This document shows positions 1-41,952 of a stretch of DNA of 64,000 nt, in pieces. The stretch is from Macrobrachium rosenbergii (Eukaryota > Arthropoda > Malacostraca > Decapoda > Palaemonidae), in the NCBI RefSeq assembly GCF_040412425.1, contig NC_089762.1:23756891-23820890 (forward strand), given 5' to 3'. The notes below the pieces were generated by a model. The model had not been told where the DNA came from. It searched no databases and worked only from the letters and a program-made list of their open reading frames with translations. Positions within the stretch are counted from its first letter, which is position 1. Each line of letters opens with the position of its first letter. The translations under genes and the position numbers were made by a program.

Positions 1-247
1 CCATTTGCTGAGGTGTCAACAAGTTATGTAGTCTGTTGCCTTTCATGGCTGGTGACTGTCTAGTTAGCTCTTTCAAGAGATTGCTTTTCTCTTAGCCAGC
101 ATTGGAGATATCATCTACAATCAGGTGTTCCTCATTTAAGTTGAATCAGGGGAAGTGGGCCATCTTCTGCAGTTGATGCAGTGAAAGGAGTCTATCTGTT
201 CAGAGGCATTCTTCAACAGATCATAGACTGCCTTATGTACCTTCATT

Positions 248-250
248 TAG

Positions 251-334
<84 letters not shown>
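248..334. repeat. (TTA)n microsatellite
   Basis: About 29 uninterrupted TTA/ATT units. Read as protein it gives a poly-tyrosine run, which is an artefact of the repeat and not a gene. Confidence 0.97.
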
Positions 335-337
<3 letters not shown>

Positions 338-589
338 AAGATAAACCCCTTTTCATATGGGACAAGCCTACAGGGGCCATTGACTTGAGATTCAAACTTC
401 CAAAGAATATGGTGTTCATTTGAAAGAAGTTATGGAAGATAATAGGAAGCACATAAAAGAGAGATCCATTATTAGAAAGAAAGAAAAAAGATAAACTAAT
501 AAATTAATAGATAAATAGATAGAATATAAAAAAATTATTAAAATATAAGGGGAATTGTTTTAGGGTAGTAATAGAATAGATTAGAATAG

Positions 590-873
590 AATATGGAATT
601 TAGACCAAAGGCCAAGTGTAGGGACTTATGAGGTCATTCAGCGTTGAAACTGAAATTGACAGTAAAAAAGTTTGAAAAGCGTAACAGGAGGAAAACCTCG
701 TAGTTGCACTATTAATCAATTGTAAGGAGAGGATATAAAGTAAGATGGAGGAAAGAGAATATGAATGGAGTAACAGTAATAGGAATGTAAGGGATGTGGG
801 TTAGGGGCCGAAGGGATGCTGCAAAGAACCTTAAGTAATGCCTACAGTGCACCACATGAGGTGCACTGATGGC
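590..873 (+). mobile_element. Dispersed ~300-bp decapod repeat, copy 1
   Basis: This copy begins with GGAATTTAGACCAAAGGCCA and ends near GGTGCACTGATGGC. Three more copies in the same orientation lie at 55568, 56638 and 63640, sharing the blocks ACAGGAGGAAAACC, GTTGCACTAT and AACCTTAAGTAATGCC. There is no coding capacity, no clear terminal inverted repeat and no obvious tRNA head. The repeat type is recalled from decapod genomic DNA; its class (SINE-like or MITE) cannot be settled here. Confidence 0.85.
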
Positions 874-942
874 AGTTTTGGCTTCTCTAAGTAGTTATGC
901 AATAAGCAATATGGATAATTGAAATATATGTAACTCTTTCAG

Positions 943-31610
<30,668 letters not shown>

Positions 31611-33031
31611 GTAAGTTGAGATAATGGCTAAGGGGCTAAGGACACTTGCTTTTAGTTCAGTAGCTCTAGTTTAAAAATAAATAGTTCTCTGAAAAGAATT
31701 TGATATTATATGCTGCTCTTTTTAGACTTACGATGTATGCATGTTTGTATGTTGATATGTGAGGCAGTACCTGATTTTCTTTTAAATATGCTATAAATTT
31801 ATCATTTTTTTTAAAGGCATTATCATTCATCCAGATTTAACATTGATAACATTTTATCATTTTCTTTTGAAATCACTTCACTTTTTGAGGTAAAGTATAA
31901 AAAATTACAGTATTTGAATTGAATAGTTGTCTGTGGTAGTACTGGGCTTCCAAATAACGATAGATATTGCTGATGTGTGATATTGAATGTTAGGTTTTCA
32001 AAGATATACTATATAGTTGTAACTAAGGATATTTAGTTGTGTTTAGAGCACGTAAATGTGAAGGTTATTTATATACTGTGTCAGTGTATGTACAAGGTGT
32101 TGCCCATTAACCAGTTGTTGTCCTGCTGTATATTGTATAGTTTCATTCTTCTGATTTTACGCTCTCTCAAACCATGGTTCTCCTTGTCCAGAAATGAATA
32201 GGTTGTTTTAACGTTTGTTTGAATTGGAGGATTACTTCCACCTAGCTTGGTTGTTATGTATATCATAATGTTTCAAAATACTAATCAAAACAAAGATGAA
32301 TAAAAATTCAATCTTTGTTAGTGTTGGATTTATATGTTTAAAGAGCATATTCTATGAACAATAGCAGACAGATGTTTTTCACAGGTGTAAGTCTTGTGCA
32401 CCAAAATCTTTCTTTTAGTTCTGTATTAAAGAAACCTATACTTAAATTTTCTCATCTGCAACCAAGATTTTCATGTACTTCCAAAGGGCTTGTATCCTTA
32501 ATAACATATAGCAATTAGCATACTGTAGCTGGAAATTATGAACATGCAGTGTTTCCCCAAAATGAACAAAACACTCAAAAGAATTAATGTTTTGAAATGT
32601 TTGTAAACCTGTACTGTACTGTGCTGTACTGCACTGAGGGTTGCATGTCATAATAGTGTCCTCAAAAGTGGTTACTTCCTACTTTGTGACTTGCTATGTA
32701 CACTTCATGCAGTACCAAAGCCTCTTTGCTGCGTCCCTTACAACCCCAGCTGCTTCGCTGCCTTTTCCTTTTCTATTTACTTGAAGTTGACTTCACCCTT
32801 GTCACACAAAATTTTTGCCTTTCTAAATGAAGTCTTTGAACTTGATTTATAAGAATTTAGGTATCAGACTCACTGGTATAGGCAACTTAGTTTATAATAT
32901 TAATTCATCAGGATTTTCTGACTATACACATAACTTTCCATGCATTGTCAAGGAACATACCCCTCGCATATTTTGGGAGTCCACTTTTTCTTAATTTTTA
33001 AGGGTCTTTATTTTTGAAGTAGAGTACTGTA
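31611..33031. other. Intron or 3' flank, nothing recognised
   Basis: No further exon or repeat family is convincing. A TACTGTACTGTGCTGTACTG run lies near 32610. Confidence 0.5.
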
Positions 33032-33328
33032 CAGGCAGTCCCGGTTTATTTTCCGGCTTACGGCGTTCGATTTTGGCGTAAATATATTCATCAGAAATTA
33101 TTTCTGTGTTCCGGGTTCTCTTTTCTATGGCCCCAAAATGGCAGAATAATCATAATTTGAAGGTTTTTGATGTAAAACTCAATAATAATGCAGTTTACAT
33201 CGTTTTCAATGCAGAGCATTAAAGTAAGTTTTCTTATGATTTTTGACGATTTTCGACGATGTTCCGTTACCGATTTTCGGGTTATGACGCGCAAGAACGG
33301 AACCCCGTCGTAAACCGGGGACCGCCTG
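33032..33328. mobile_element. MITE, CAGGCAGTCCCGG family, copy 1
   Basis: The left end CAGGCAGTCCCGGTTTA and inverted right end CAGGCGGTCCCCGGTTTA are each flanked by TA. Length is 297 bp, with an internal TTTTTGACGATTTTCGACGA block and no coding capacity. Relatives are at 34205 and 47405. Confidence 0.85.
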
Positions 33329-33827
33329 TATTCTCTTTTCTATTATGATGGGCTCTGTAGAATGAAAGTCTGAAATTCCAGTGTCCAATAGCTATGATCT
33401 AGTAATTTTATGAAATTTCTTATTTTGTTTAAATCCCTTTTCTTCTCAGATTGTAAGAGTGGGAAGATAAAATAAGAATGTTCCTTACTTAATATATACA
33501 GTATTGGTCTTATTTATGCTTTCTAGGCTAAATTAAAAAGTTTATGCATGTTTTATGTGTGTGACAACTTGGTACAACAACAATAATGAAATGGAGAGTA
33601 GCCTTGGCAAATGTTATGACCAGCTACAAGTCAATAGGCTCATTGGCAGATTTACACAAGTGATCTTTGCAGAAATAGCAAAAGCCAAGAAAGTATGGTT
33701 GTGAACCAAGTAAAGATTATTTAAATTTATCCAGCTCATACCAGCACAGGCGTAACCCAAATATGACCTGTGATTGTGGTGAAGTACACAAGGGTATAAG
33801 AAACTAGTATGGACCTCTGAACTTAGG

Positions 33828-33941
33828 GCAACCAAACACAGCCTAGAGAATGGATTGTTTCAAATAAAAATTAGAGTACATAAGGCAACCAAACACAGCC
33901 TAGAGAATGGATTGTTTCAAATGAAAATTAGAGTACATAAT
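33828..33941. repeat. 57-bp tandem duplication
   Basis: Two nearly identical 57-bp copies (GCAACCAAACACAGCCTAGA start) lie head to tail, differing at about two positions. Confidence 0.95.
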
Positions 33942-34204
33942 ATAGCAATGTTTGTAATGCAGGGGATATGCCTGTGAAAGCCCAGGTATAAATGCTTGTT
34001 GCAGGGAAGAAGAAAAATGTATTTGTAAGCATACAAGCGTAGATAAAAAAAAAAGACTTTCTTCTATTGTGTATGTTAATGTAATGCTCTTGCATTAAGA
34101 CGTATTGCATACAAGCAGTATTTATGGGTCATTACCTTATTGGATGCTAAGTACATTCATAAAAGAGGATAGTTATCTAGATTTTAAAAACTTCTGTGAA
34201 CATA

Positions 34205-34496
34205 CAGGCAGTTCCCGGTTATTGGCGGGTTTCCGTTTCCTAGGGTGTGATGATAACCGAAAATCGCCGCTAACTGAAAATCGGCGATTTCAGCGCTTTT
34301 TCGGCGATTTTCAGGGGCTATCGGCACCGAAAAGCAGCGATTTTCAGTTATCGGTGTCTCTGTTAGGTATGTATCGGTGCCAATAAACGGAAATCGGCGA
34401 TTTTCGGCGCTGAAAATTGCTGATTTTCGTCGCTAGACAAGCCCCATAAAACCGGATCGCTGTTAACCGAGCCTGCCATTAACCGGGGACTGCCTG
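34205..34496. mobile_element. MITE, CAGGCAGTCCCGG family, copy 2
   Basis: The left end CAGGCAGTTCCCGGTTA and inverted right end CAGGCAGTCCCCGGTTAA are flanked by TA. The interior has several GAAAATCGGCGATTTTC-type palindromes that would fold the element on itself. Confidence 0.88.
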
Positions 34497-35666
34497 TATG
34501 TGACTGTTTAGCAAAACCAAAGCAGAGGGACCCTTTATCTGCCAAAGATCCACACCTTACTTAAGTTTCTAAATTCATACCACAGGAAGGTCAATATAAC
34601 AGAACGAGAGAAAAACCCCTCTTCTGTCAAAGTTCTCCCCCTCCTGAACTTCCTATTAATTTGTTTACCATAAACAAAATGGTATCTTCAGGTAACCAAA
34701 AAGAAAATAGACCAAAGATACATACTTAACATCATGATATCAAAGTAGTTAAAATATAGGAAGGTTGGATCTAAAAAAGTCTGGGAAGGGCAGGGAACAA
34801 TCAATAATTTGTATGCATTCCATGGATAGTTACTATGATAAAATAAATGGGGTCAAAGACAAGATGAACTAGTCTGACTTCTCTTTCTGGATGTATTTGA
34901 AGCATGGAGTCTTAACTGAAGGAAAATATAATGTACAAAATTTTATCTTGCTTTCCTGTAGCAGGTTTTGTATCAAAGAACATGGCTGTCAGTTAAAAAG
35001 GAAAAGATCACAGTGATTTGGTTAAGAAACTAATGGATTACTCTGGCTTTGCTTGCTCATAGCTCAAGTGTCAGAGGATGATAGTTTTTTCAGTTTTTTT
35101 TTATTTTGCCAAACAGGCTATTTTTTTTTTTTTAGTTTGGTTTGATTGCCTGTTTGATAGTTGGATTATTTAACATATATGGATTTTCACAAAAATTTTC
35201 CTATAAGCTGGGCTTTGCGTCTGGCAATACATGATTACATTTTATGAGAGATAGGAGTATATCTTAGGGAGAATGCATTTTTTAGGGGATGTATTAATAA
35301 GCCTTGTTTCAAATGTTCCAGGCTTAAGATCTGAGAACTGTACACAATTTTCATAAGATTTTGGTAAACTAAATCATCACCTCTATACAGAAAATGTGAA
35401 TGGAGGACATTTCTTATCTTAATCTGTAAGATTTTCATTGGGTATCAGAGAGGAACTATCTGAATCTTAGTTTTAATATTTGGAATTATCAGTTTGCTAG
35501 AGTTTTTACTCTATTTCCTCTGATCCATTTTTTAGTTACTGCACAGTCTGGACTGATCTCTAGATGACAGGCTCCAAAGAGTAAAACATGAAGGGAGAAT
35601 GAAGTTGGACAGAATTTAAATAGCCGACATGGTCAGATGATATGAAGAAGTGGTCAAGTGATGTGA
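34497..35666. other. Intron or flank, nothing recognised
   Basis: AT-rich, no ORF with family resemblance. Confidence 0.5.
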
Positions 35667-35699
35667 AAAATGGCATTTTTATGATAAAATAAAGTTTTA

Positions 35700-35862
35700 T
35701 ATATACTTACCAAGTAACTACATAGCTATTGCGTTTTATTTATTGACAGCTTAAATTTGAAAATTCGTGGTAGCGTTCCAATGTTTTGGTGTAGGTAACT
35801 TGCCTCGCCCACTTTCGGAGAAGGATAGGCACAACACTACTAATGAGCCCAATTCATTTATG
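35700..35862. repeat. DIRS left inverted terminal repeat
   Basis: It contains ACTTACCAAGTAACTACATA, AATTCGTGGTAGCGTTCCAA, CGCCCACTTTCGG and CACTACTAATGAGCCCAATTC. Each recurs inverted at 41575-41735 with scattered mismatches. Confidence 0.9.
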
Positions 35863-35904
35863 CCCTATGCACATGAGAGGGGAGGATGGAGGGCTTCGAT
35901 CATG

Positions 35905-35995
35905 TAGTTACTTGGTAAGTATATATATAAAACTATTTTATCTTAAAAATGCCATTTTTATATAAGTAACTTACCAAGTAATTACATAGCCGAAT
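35905..35995. repeat. DIRS internal complementary region
   Basis: The first half (GTAGTTACTTGGTAAGTATA, then AAACTATTTTATCTTAAAAA) is the reverse complement of the left extreme end at 35671-35727. The second half (TTATATAAGTAACTTACCAA) is the reverse complement of the right extreme end at 41717-41740. The segment is therefore an end-to-end joined copy, as expected for the template DIRS elements use to complete and circularise their DNA. Confidence 0.85.
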
Positions 35996-36539
35996 CCCAC
36001 ATTGACAGGAGGTGGGATGCATGGGCATGTACTACTTAAAAAGTACTCATGAATGGAGATGAATTTTGAAATAGCAAGTAGTTAACATTGATAAAATGTT
36101 TGTTGTAACCTACCTGGTTAGAGAGCTACAGCAGGAAAATACTGCCTCTGATGCAGCTCATCTCGACCGTAGTGGCGTGGCAGTGAAGCCAGAGGCGCCT
36201 CTTCATCAGTGGGGCTTTGCAGCCGAGGAGGACTCCGATGGCTGCCAAAGCTTACAATAAAACACAAAAGCCCTTTCCCTGGGCACAGTACCAAAACGAA
36301 GACCATAAAAACAAGTTACACATACACCATATAAAAAAAACAGTTACCATAACCCATTCATAACAAGACACAACGAATGATGGGTGCTCCAGGTACTCAG
36401 TAACCCCCAATTTCCCACAACTCGACAACCTAAATTCAAGGTGAGTGGATAGAGGAATGTAAGAATACCCCCTATCCTTCCTCCTGCAACACCATGCCAG
36501 CCACGGATAATGGGCCAAGAGTACTGCAGTTCTCATGAA

Positions 36540-37864
36540 TAGTTTCAGTGTCACGTAGATAAAAATTCGCAAATACTGACTTGCATCTCCAGAAGGTGGA
36601 TTGCAGAATTGCAAGAGAGGGATAAACTCCACTTGAAGGAACGCGAAGTCACTACTGCCCTAATTTCATGGGCTTTAATCTTGCAAATTGGCAAGTCTTC
36701 CCCTTGAAACTTAATGTGCGACTTGGAAATCTCGTCTGTCAAGAAGAACGCCAATCCATTCTCGGATAAAGGACGGGTCGGATCCTTAACTGAACACCAG
36801 AGGTTAGGAGATGCACCTCTGATTCTCTTAGTCCTCTCCAGATAATACTTTATTGCTCTTACTGGACAAAGAGCTCTCTCTTGGTCCGTAGGACCTAAAA
36901 TGTCTGTTAAACCTTTGATTGTGAAGGAATGGGGCCAGGGGAAAGACGGTGTTTCATCCTTTCCTAAGAACCCCATAGTAAAGCAACAGACTGTGCCTCC
37001 TTGTGTGAGTCCTACATTCTTGCTCAAAGTCTGCAACTCACTAGTTCTCTGAGCAGTAGCTAGAGCGACTAAAAATAGTGTCTTCCTTGTAAGATCCTTG
37101 AGGGATGTGGATTGAAGAGGTTCAAAGGGAGGACCTGAGAGCCATTTTAAAACAACATCTAAATTCAAGGATATGGAATTTGACTTCTCTTGTTTCGAAG
37201 CGTCTAGTGATTTGATAAGGCCACCGATGTCTTTATCAGTCGACAAATCCAGACCTCTATGTCTGAATACTGAGTTGAGCATCGCTCTGTAGCCCTTGAT
37301 CATGGTTGTAGCTAATCCTCAGAAGGATCTTAAAAATAGTAAAATATCTGCTATTTGCACTACAGAGGTAGAAGTAGATGATACAATGTGTCTTCTGCAC
37401 CAGCTGCGGAATATTGTCCACTTATTCTGGTAGACGTTGGACGAAGACTGGCGTCTACATCTTGCAATTCCTTCCACAGCTGATCTCAAAAAGCCTTTCG
37501 CTCTAACAAGCTTCCTGACAGTCTGAAACCTGTCAGAGCGAGAGTGGATAGTCCTTGATGGAACCGGTGAACATGTGGTTGCTTGAGTAAATTTCATTGC
37601 TGTGGAAGTAGTCTTGGGAAATCTACCAGGAGATTGAGGAGATCTGGAAACCACTCCTTCTGTGGTCAAAAAGGAGCTACCAGAGTCATCGACGTGTTGT
37701 CGTGTAGGAGAAATTTGTTGATTACGTCTCTCACCATGCTGAATGGTGGGAAGGCGTAGACATCCAGGTTCGACCAGTCCTGGAGCATCGCATCCATTGC
37801 CCACACAAAAGGGTCCGGGACTGGCGATCAATACAAAGGAAGTCGGTATTCCTCGACGTTGCAA
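36540..37864 (-). pseudogene. DIRS tyrosine recombinase
   Basis: The N-terminal helical domain (AVEGIARCRRQSSSNVYQNK, WTIFRSWC) is in the frame 37864-37319. After a TGA the same frame continues at 37303-36551 with the catalytic domain. Visible catalytic residues are Arg in LATAQRTSELQTL and His-x-x-Arg in KAHEIRAVVTS. The tyrosine block NFYLRDTET is present near 36555 but in a different frame, so an indel lies between about 36570 and 36640. Family members cut and join the circular cDNA intermediate. The overlap with the RNase H frame upstream is typical of DIRS elements. Confidence 0.85.
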
Positions 37865-39300
37865 ATAGATCTACTGGCGGCTTTCCCCATCGTTTCCACA
37901 GGTTGGTGCATACCTGTGGATTCAGTGTCCATTCCGTGGGTAGGACCTGTTTGCAATGACTTAATTTATCCACTATGACATTTAGTTTGCCCTGTATAAA
38001 GTGGGTGACAATCTGGGCTTGGTTTTCTTGTGCCCAGATAAGATCTCTGGTCACATGATACAGTGAAAAGGACTGGGTCCCTCCCTGATTCTTTATGTAG
38101 GCCAGAGCTGTCATATTCTCTGAGTGGACTATGACTGTGGAGTTGAAAGTTGCTGTTGCAAAGTGCTGAAGGGCTAAGTGTATTGCCTGCAGCTCCTTCA
38201 CTTTGATATGAAGTTCTCTCTCAGATTGTGACTATGTTCCTGAAACTTCCTTGTTTTCTAGCAGAGCCCTCCAGCCCAGATCTGATGCATCTGAATATAG
38301 TGTGAGGTTGGGGCTCAGAGGGTTTAGAGATTTCCCGTCTGCAATCAACCTTTTACAAGCCACCACCAAAGGTCCTCCTTGATCTCGGGAGTGATCAGTT
38401 AAACAAACGAGTCCAGAAGAATCTTCCTCTGCCAACTGGCCTTTAGAAAAACTGTAACACCCTCATGTGAAGTCTCCCTAGTGGAACAAACTTTTCTATG
38501 GATGAGAGTGCTCCCAGTAAACTCATCCACTTGTTGGCCGAGCATGACGGGAGAGAGAGGAAGTTCTGAACTGTCTGAATGCAGGCTGGAATTCTCTTGT
38601 CAGATGGGAAAGACCGAAAAGTCTGAGAGTTGATCTTCATTCCCAAATATAGAGTCGACTGACTTGGAACTAATTGGGATTTGTCTAAGTTTACCAACAG
38701 GCCCAACTCTTGGGCTAGCAGAAGAATCTTTTTGCGGTCCTCCGTGCAACTTGATTCTGAGAGGGAGCGTAGGAGCCAGTCATCTTGATGGAGACAAATG
38801 TTGATCCCCATGAGATGTAGCCACTTTGCTAATGGGGCGAGGACACAGGTGAAAACTTGTGGGGCTGTCGATAGTCTGAAGCTCAGCGCTTGAAATTGGA
38901 AGACCTTGTCCCGGAACACAAACCATAGATATCTCCTGGCTTCTGGGTGGACTGGAACATGGAAATATGCATCCTGCATGCCTGTAGTTGCCATCCAATC
39001 CCCTTGATGGATGTAAGACAGAACTGAATGGGTGGTTTCAATTTTGAATTTTGTAGTTTGAACATTGAAATTCAGGGCGCTCATGTCCAGGACAGGTCTC
39101 CAACCTCCCGATGACTTTGGGACAACAAACAGGCAGTTTTAAAACCCTGCCATACTGACATCTTTGACTGTTTCTATGGCCCTCTTGGTGAGCCAAATGC
39201 CTCTCTGAGCCTGAAGAGTAGGACGCCAAGTTGATAGGAAAGGACACTAAAGGAGGTTTTTCCCTGAACAGGATGGAATATCCTTCTCTGATCATCTCTA
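37731..39300 (-). pseudogene. DIRS reverse transcriptase and RNase H
   Basis: The RT core lies at 39084-38443: motif A GMQDAYFHVPVHPEARRYLW, APQVFTCVLAPLAKWLHLMG, motif C LHQDDWLLRSL (both aspartates kept) and STLYLGMKI. A single-base shift in a T-run near 38443 leads to RNase H at 38435-37731. That domain has LYSDASDLGW, MKELQAIHLAL and a VIVHSEN block where the usual Asp is Glu, and ends with HFIQGKLNVIVDKLSH. Upstream 39295-39174 is in other frames, so at least two indels precede the core. No methyltransferase domain was recognised. Confidence 0.87.
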
Positions 39301-39387
39301 AAACCCATGGTTATACATTTCTGTCCTCCCACTTCCTTCAGAAATTTAGAATCCTGGCCCCCCACTGGTACACAGAGGATAGTATCC

Positions 39388-41427
39388 TCACTTGCAAGAG
39401 GAAGGTTTGTCTGCTGATTTTATTGATTGGTCGAACGGATGTAGAATGCACTTGAGAACGGGCTGGAATCTGCCTCTCCTGCCTCGAAATGCCTGCTGTA
39501 GAGGTGAAACTGTTCTGGGCGCAAAAGATGAGGAAGATGAAGAACGTCCAGATTCCTTCGGACGTTTGGTAGACTGAGCCAGTAAGTCTTGAGTAGATTT
39601 CTTTTGCAACTCCATTGCGATATGCTCTACTGTGGCATGGGGAAAGAGACTGTGCTGATCTAAAGGAGCAAAAAGAAGTGCAGATCTCTGGGAATGAGTG
39701 ACCCCTTTAAAGGTGAATGAACACTACTGTTCTTGCTTCTTAAGCACTCCCACCACGAACAAGGCTGCCATCTCCTGGGATCCATCCCTGATCACCTCAT
39801 CCGCACAGGAGAGCACTCCTAGCCAGTCTGTAGCGAAGTTATCTTGGAGAGTGGCACGGTCTTCTATTTTCTTCACTAAGGTGCCGACAGTCCAATCTAG
39901 AAAACTTAAGATCTCGAAGACCTTAAAAATATCCTTCGTCAAATGATCAAGTTCCGAAGTCGTGAGTAAGATCTTGGATGAGGAGATAGCAGATCTCCTG
40001 ATGAATCAATTAAACTGGAGAAGTCCCCTTGGGAGGAGGCAGAAACTCTCAGTGGCAGGGCTTCCCCGAGTAACATACAACAGGTACCTCCTCTTAGATA
40101 AATGAGGAGGAGGAGTGCAAAATACTGCTTTCCCCAGATCCCTCTTTTCTGTCAGCCAGCTCTCAATGCCTGACAGAGCTTTCTTCGAAGACAACAATAG
40201 AACCATCTTAGGCAGCCTAGAAGCTTCCATAGGCTGTCTCATTATAAAAGCCAAACTCTGCAAAGATGGAGTCACTGGTGAAAAGAAGTCCGGGAAGCAA
40301 AACAAGAAGTACTTCAAAAGAGAAGCGTAGGCTGAAGAAGGCTGATCCTGTTCTACGTCTTCTTCTTCAGACGAAATGGGTGAAAGAGCCAAATCCTTGG
40401 GCTCATGAATCACTGTCGGTTTGCGTAACAGATCTAGAATGCTGTCTAAGCGTCACTGAATTGGTTCCAGAGAAGGATCCTGAACTGAATGAGAAGTGGA
40501 GTGTGACGCTGGATGCCTGGATGAGGTTGGCATCAGCTTGAAAGGGGAGCGAGCGCACACTGACAACTGCGCATGAACTACGTGTTGATCTGGTCCCACA
40601 AACACATCAGATCCTCTAGATCCCACTGTGTGCTTGGATCCCTTGGATCCCACAGATCCCACTTGATGAATGGATCCCTCAGATCCCACTGGATGAATAG
40701 ATCCCTCAGATCCCGATGGATGTTTGGATCCCCCAGATCCCACTAAATACCTGGATCCCTCAGATCCCACTACATGCCTGGATCCCTCAGATCCCACTAC
40801 ATACTTGGATCCTCCAGATCCCACTAAACTGGATCCCTTGGATCCCACTGGATGCTCGGATCCCTTGGATCCTGAAGCACGATCTATGTATTTCTTGGAG
40901 ACTGCTCGGGCGACAAAAACCGGTGCTCTGACACACACTGTGGGCGATGTATTAGATGGATCATCCCAGAAACTACATGATGGTTTGGGACTCTGATCCT
41001 AATCACTGGTCTGCTTGCACGGGATTGGAAGTTCAGAATCAGCAGCGGATATCAGCCTTTTCAGTGGCCTGGATGCACTTTTAAAACACCAACTGCACTT
41101 CTGACTCGCTTTGCACTTGGATTTGTTGGATCCCGAATCTGAATCACTATGAAAGGGCATGAACTCTGATATGGAGCCTCTCCAGCGGCTGTCCGCCGAG
41201 TCCTGGGAATCTCGAACTACAGGTTTAGTTGAGGGGGCGACTACCCATGGGCAAACCCCACCGACCTCCCTTGGACTTACAGTTTGCCTCCTCCCAAGTT
41301 TAGGGGAGTTTGACAGGGACCTTTGTCTAAGAGAGTCGTATTTAACTGAAGTGAGTCTGGTATTGCAGCCTTTGCTGCAAAACCTACTGCTAGCAGAACT
41401 AGAGTCAGACATCTTAATAAAAGGCAA
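39388..41427 (-). pseudogene. DIRS gag
   Basis: A single minus-strand frame runs from the Met near 41412 (MSDSSSASSRFCSKGCNTRL) to 39388, about 680 codons. It is broken only by TAG at 40999-41001, TGA at 40453-40455, TGA at 40006-40008 and TAG at 39724-39726. An early Cys-rich segment, a Ser/Gly tandem repeat (40610-40875) and an acidic SSEEEDVEQDQPSS stretch are visible. The N-terminus resembles the gag starts at 1825 and 16837. It lies just inside the right terminal repeat, as expected for the first ORF. Confidence 0.8.
40610..40875 (-). repeat. 27-bp coding tandem repeat in gag (GGATCC-rich)
   Basis: About ten degenerate units of GGATCCCTCAGATCCCACTA encode, on the minus strand, a nine-residue VGSEGSKHx repeat. 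The repeats stay in the gag frame, so the array was coding when it expanded. Confidence 0.9.
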
Positions 41428-41574
41428 AATTTCAAGCTAAATAAGCTGATACAATTAGTGCAGTCGCTACCAAGACAAAGAATACTTCACCAAAAAATTA
41501 TGAAAACCATTCGGTGAATTATATTAAATCAAATGAAAGCTGACATCAACAACCATGTTAAACTGTTAACCGGC

Positions 41575-41735
41575 AGAAACGAATTGGGCTCGTTAGTAGT
41601 GTTGTACCTGTCCTTCCCCGAAAGTGGGCGGGGCAAGTTACACCAAAATATTGGAATGCTACCACGAATTTTAAAATTTAAGCTGCTGATAAATGAAACA
41701 TAATCGCTGTGTAGTCACTTGGTAAGTTACTTATA
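41575..41735. repeat. DIRS right inverted terminal repeat
   Basis: GAATTGGGCTCGTTAGTAGTG, CGAAAGTGGGCGGGGCAAGT, GGAATGCTACCACGAATTTT and GTCACTTGGTAAGTTACTTA are the inverse of the left repeat at 35700-35862. The element ends close to 41745, where the internal complementary region stops matching. Confidence 0.9.
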
Positions 41736-41786
41736 TAAAATGATAATTTTATATACAGATGCTGTAATACTGAACATGAATTGCAG

Positions 41787-41831
41787 GAAGATAGAACAGG
41801 CATGACTGTAAAAGAATCAAATTCTATTTAG
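41787..41831 (+). CDS. Weak candidate terminal exon of the golgin gene
   Basis: After GAACATGAATTGCAG, 14 codons in phase 0 (EDRTGMTVKESNSI) end in TAG. The phase fits the donor at 31610. In the same frame after two stops, 41862-41950 reads a similar polar string (LSSEENSIGNNTAEQATHKS), which could be decayed coding sequence. The polypyrimidine tract is poor and chance is quite possible. Confidence 0.2.
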   Translation, partial: EDRTGMTVKESNSI

Positions 41832-41952
41832 AAGGGCTTATAAAAGCAATCCAAAAAATCATTGTGCAAAACACTACCTGATCTAAGTTCTGAAGAAAAC
41901 AGCATAGGAAATAATACAGCAGAACAAGCAACTCATAAATCAAAAGAAAATA

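Larger units (their letters stand above)
35667..41745 (-). mobile_element. DIRS-type tyrosine-recombinase retrotransposon, near complete
   Basis: Read on the minus strand the order is right terminal repeat, gag (41412-39388), RT plus RNase H (about 39300-37731), tyrosine recombinase (about 37864-36540), internal complementary region and left terminal repeat. The inverted terminal repeats are about 160 bp, and the internal complementary region at 35905-35995 pairs with both extreme ends. This is the diagnostic DIRS structure: a circle intermediate inserted by a tyrosine recombinase without target duplication, rather than LTRs and a DDE integrase. About 6.08 kb. At least five in-frame stops and a few indels make it inactive, but it is the best preserved mobile element here. 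It lies antisense to, and downstream of, the last certain golgin exon. Confidence 0.9.

Noticed and set aside
181..423. 80-codon frame with a poly-tyrosine run
   Set aside because: Produced by the (TTA)n microsatellite; it has a non-ATG start and no flanking coding signal.
40724..40996. Asp-Pro-rich + strand frame
   Set aside because: Antisense reading of the GGATCC tandem repeat in the DIRS gag.
35667..41745. LTR retrovirus-like element
   Set aside because: No LTRs, protease or DDE integrase; a tyrosine recombinase and inverted ends identify DIRS instead.
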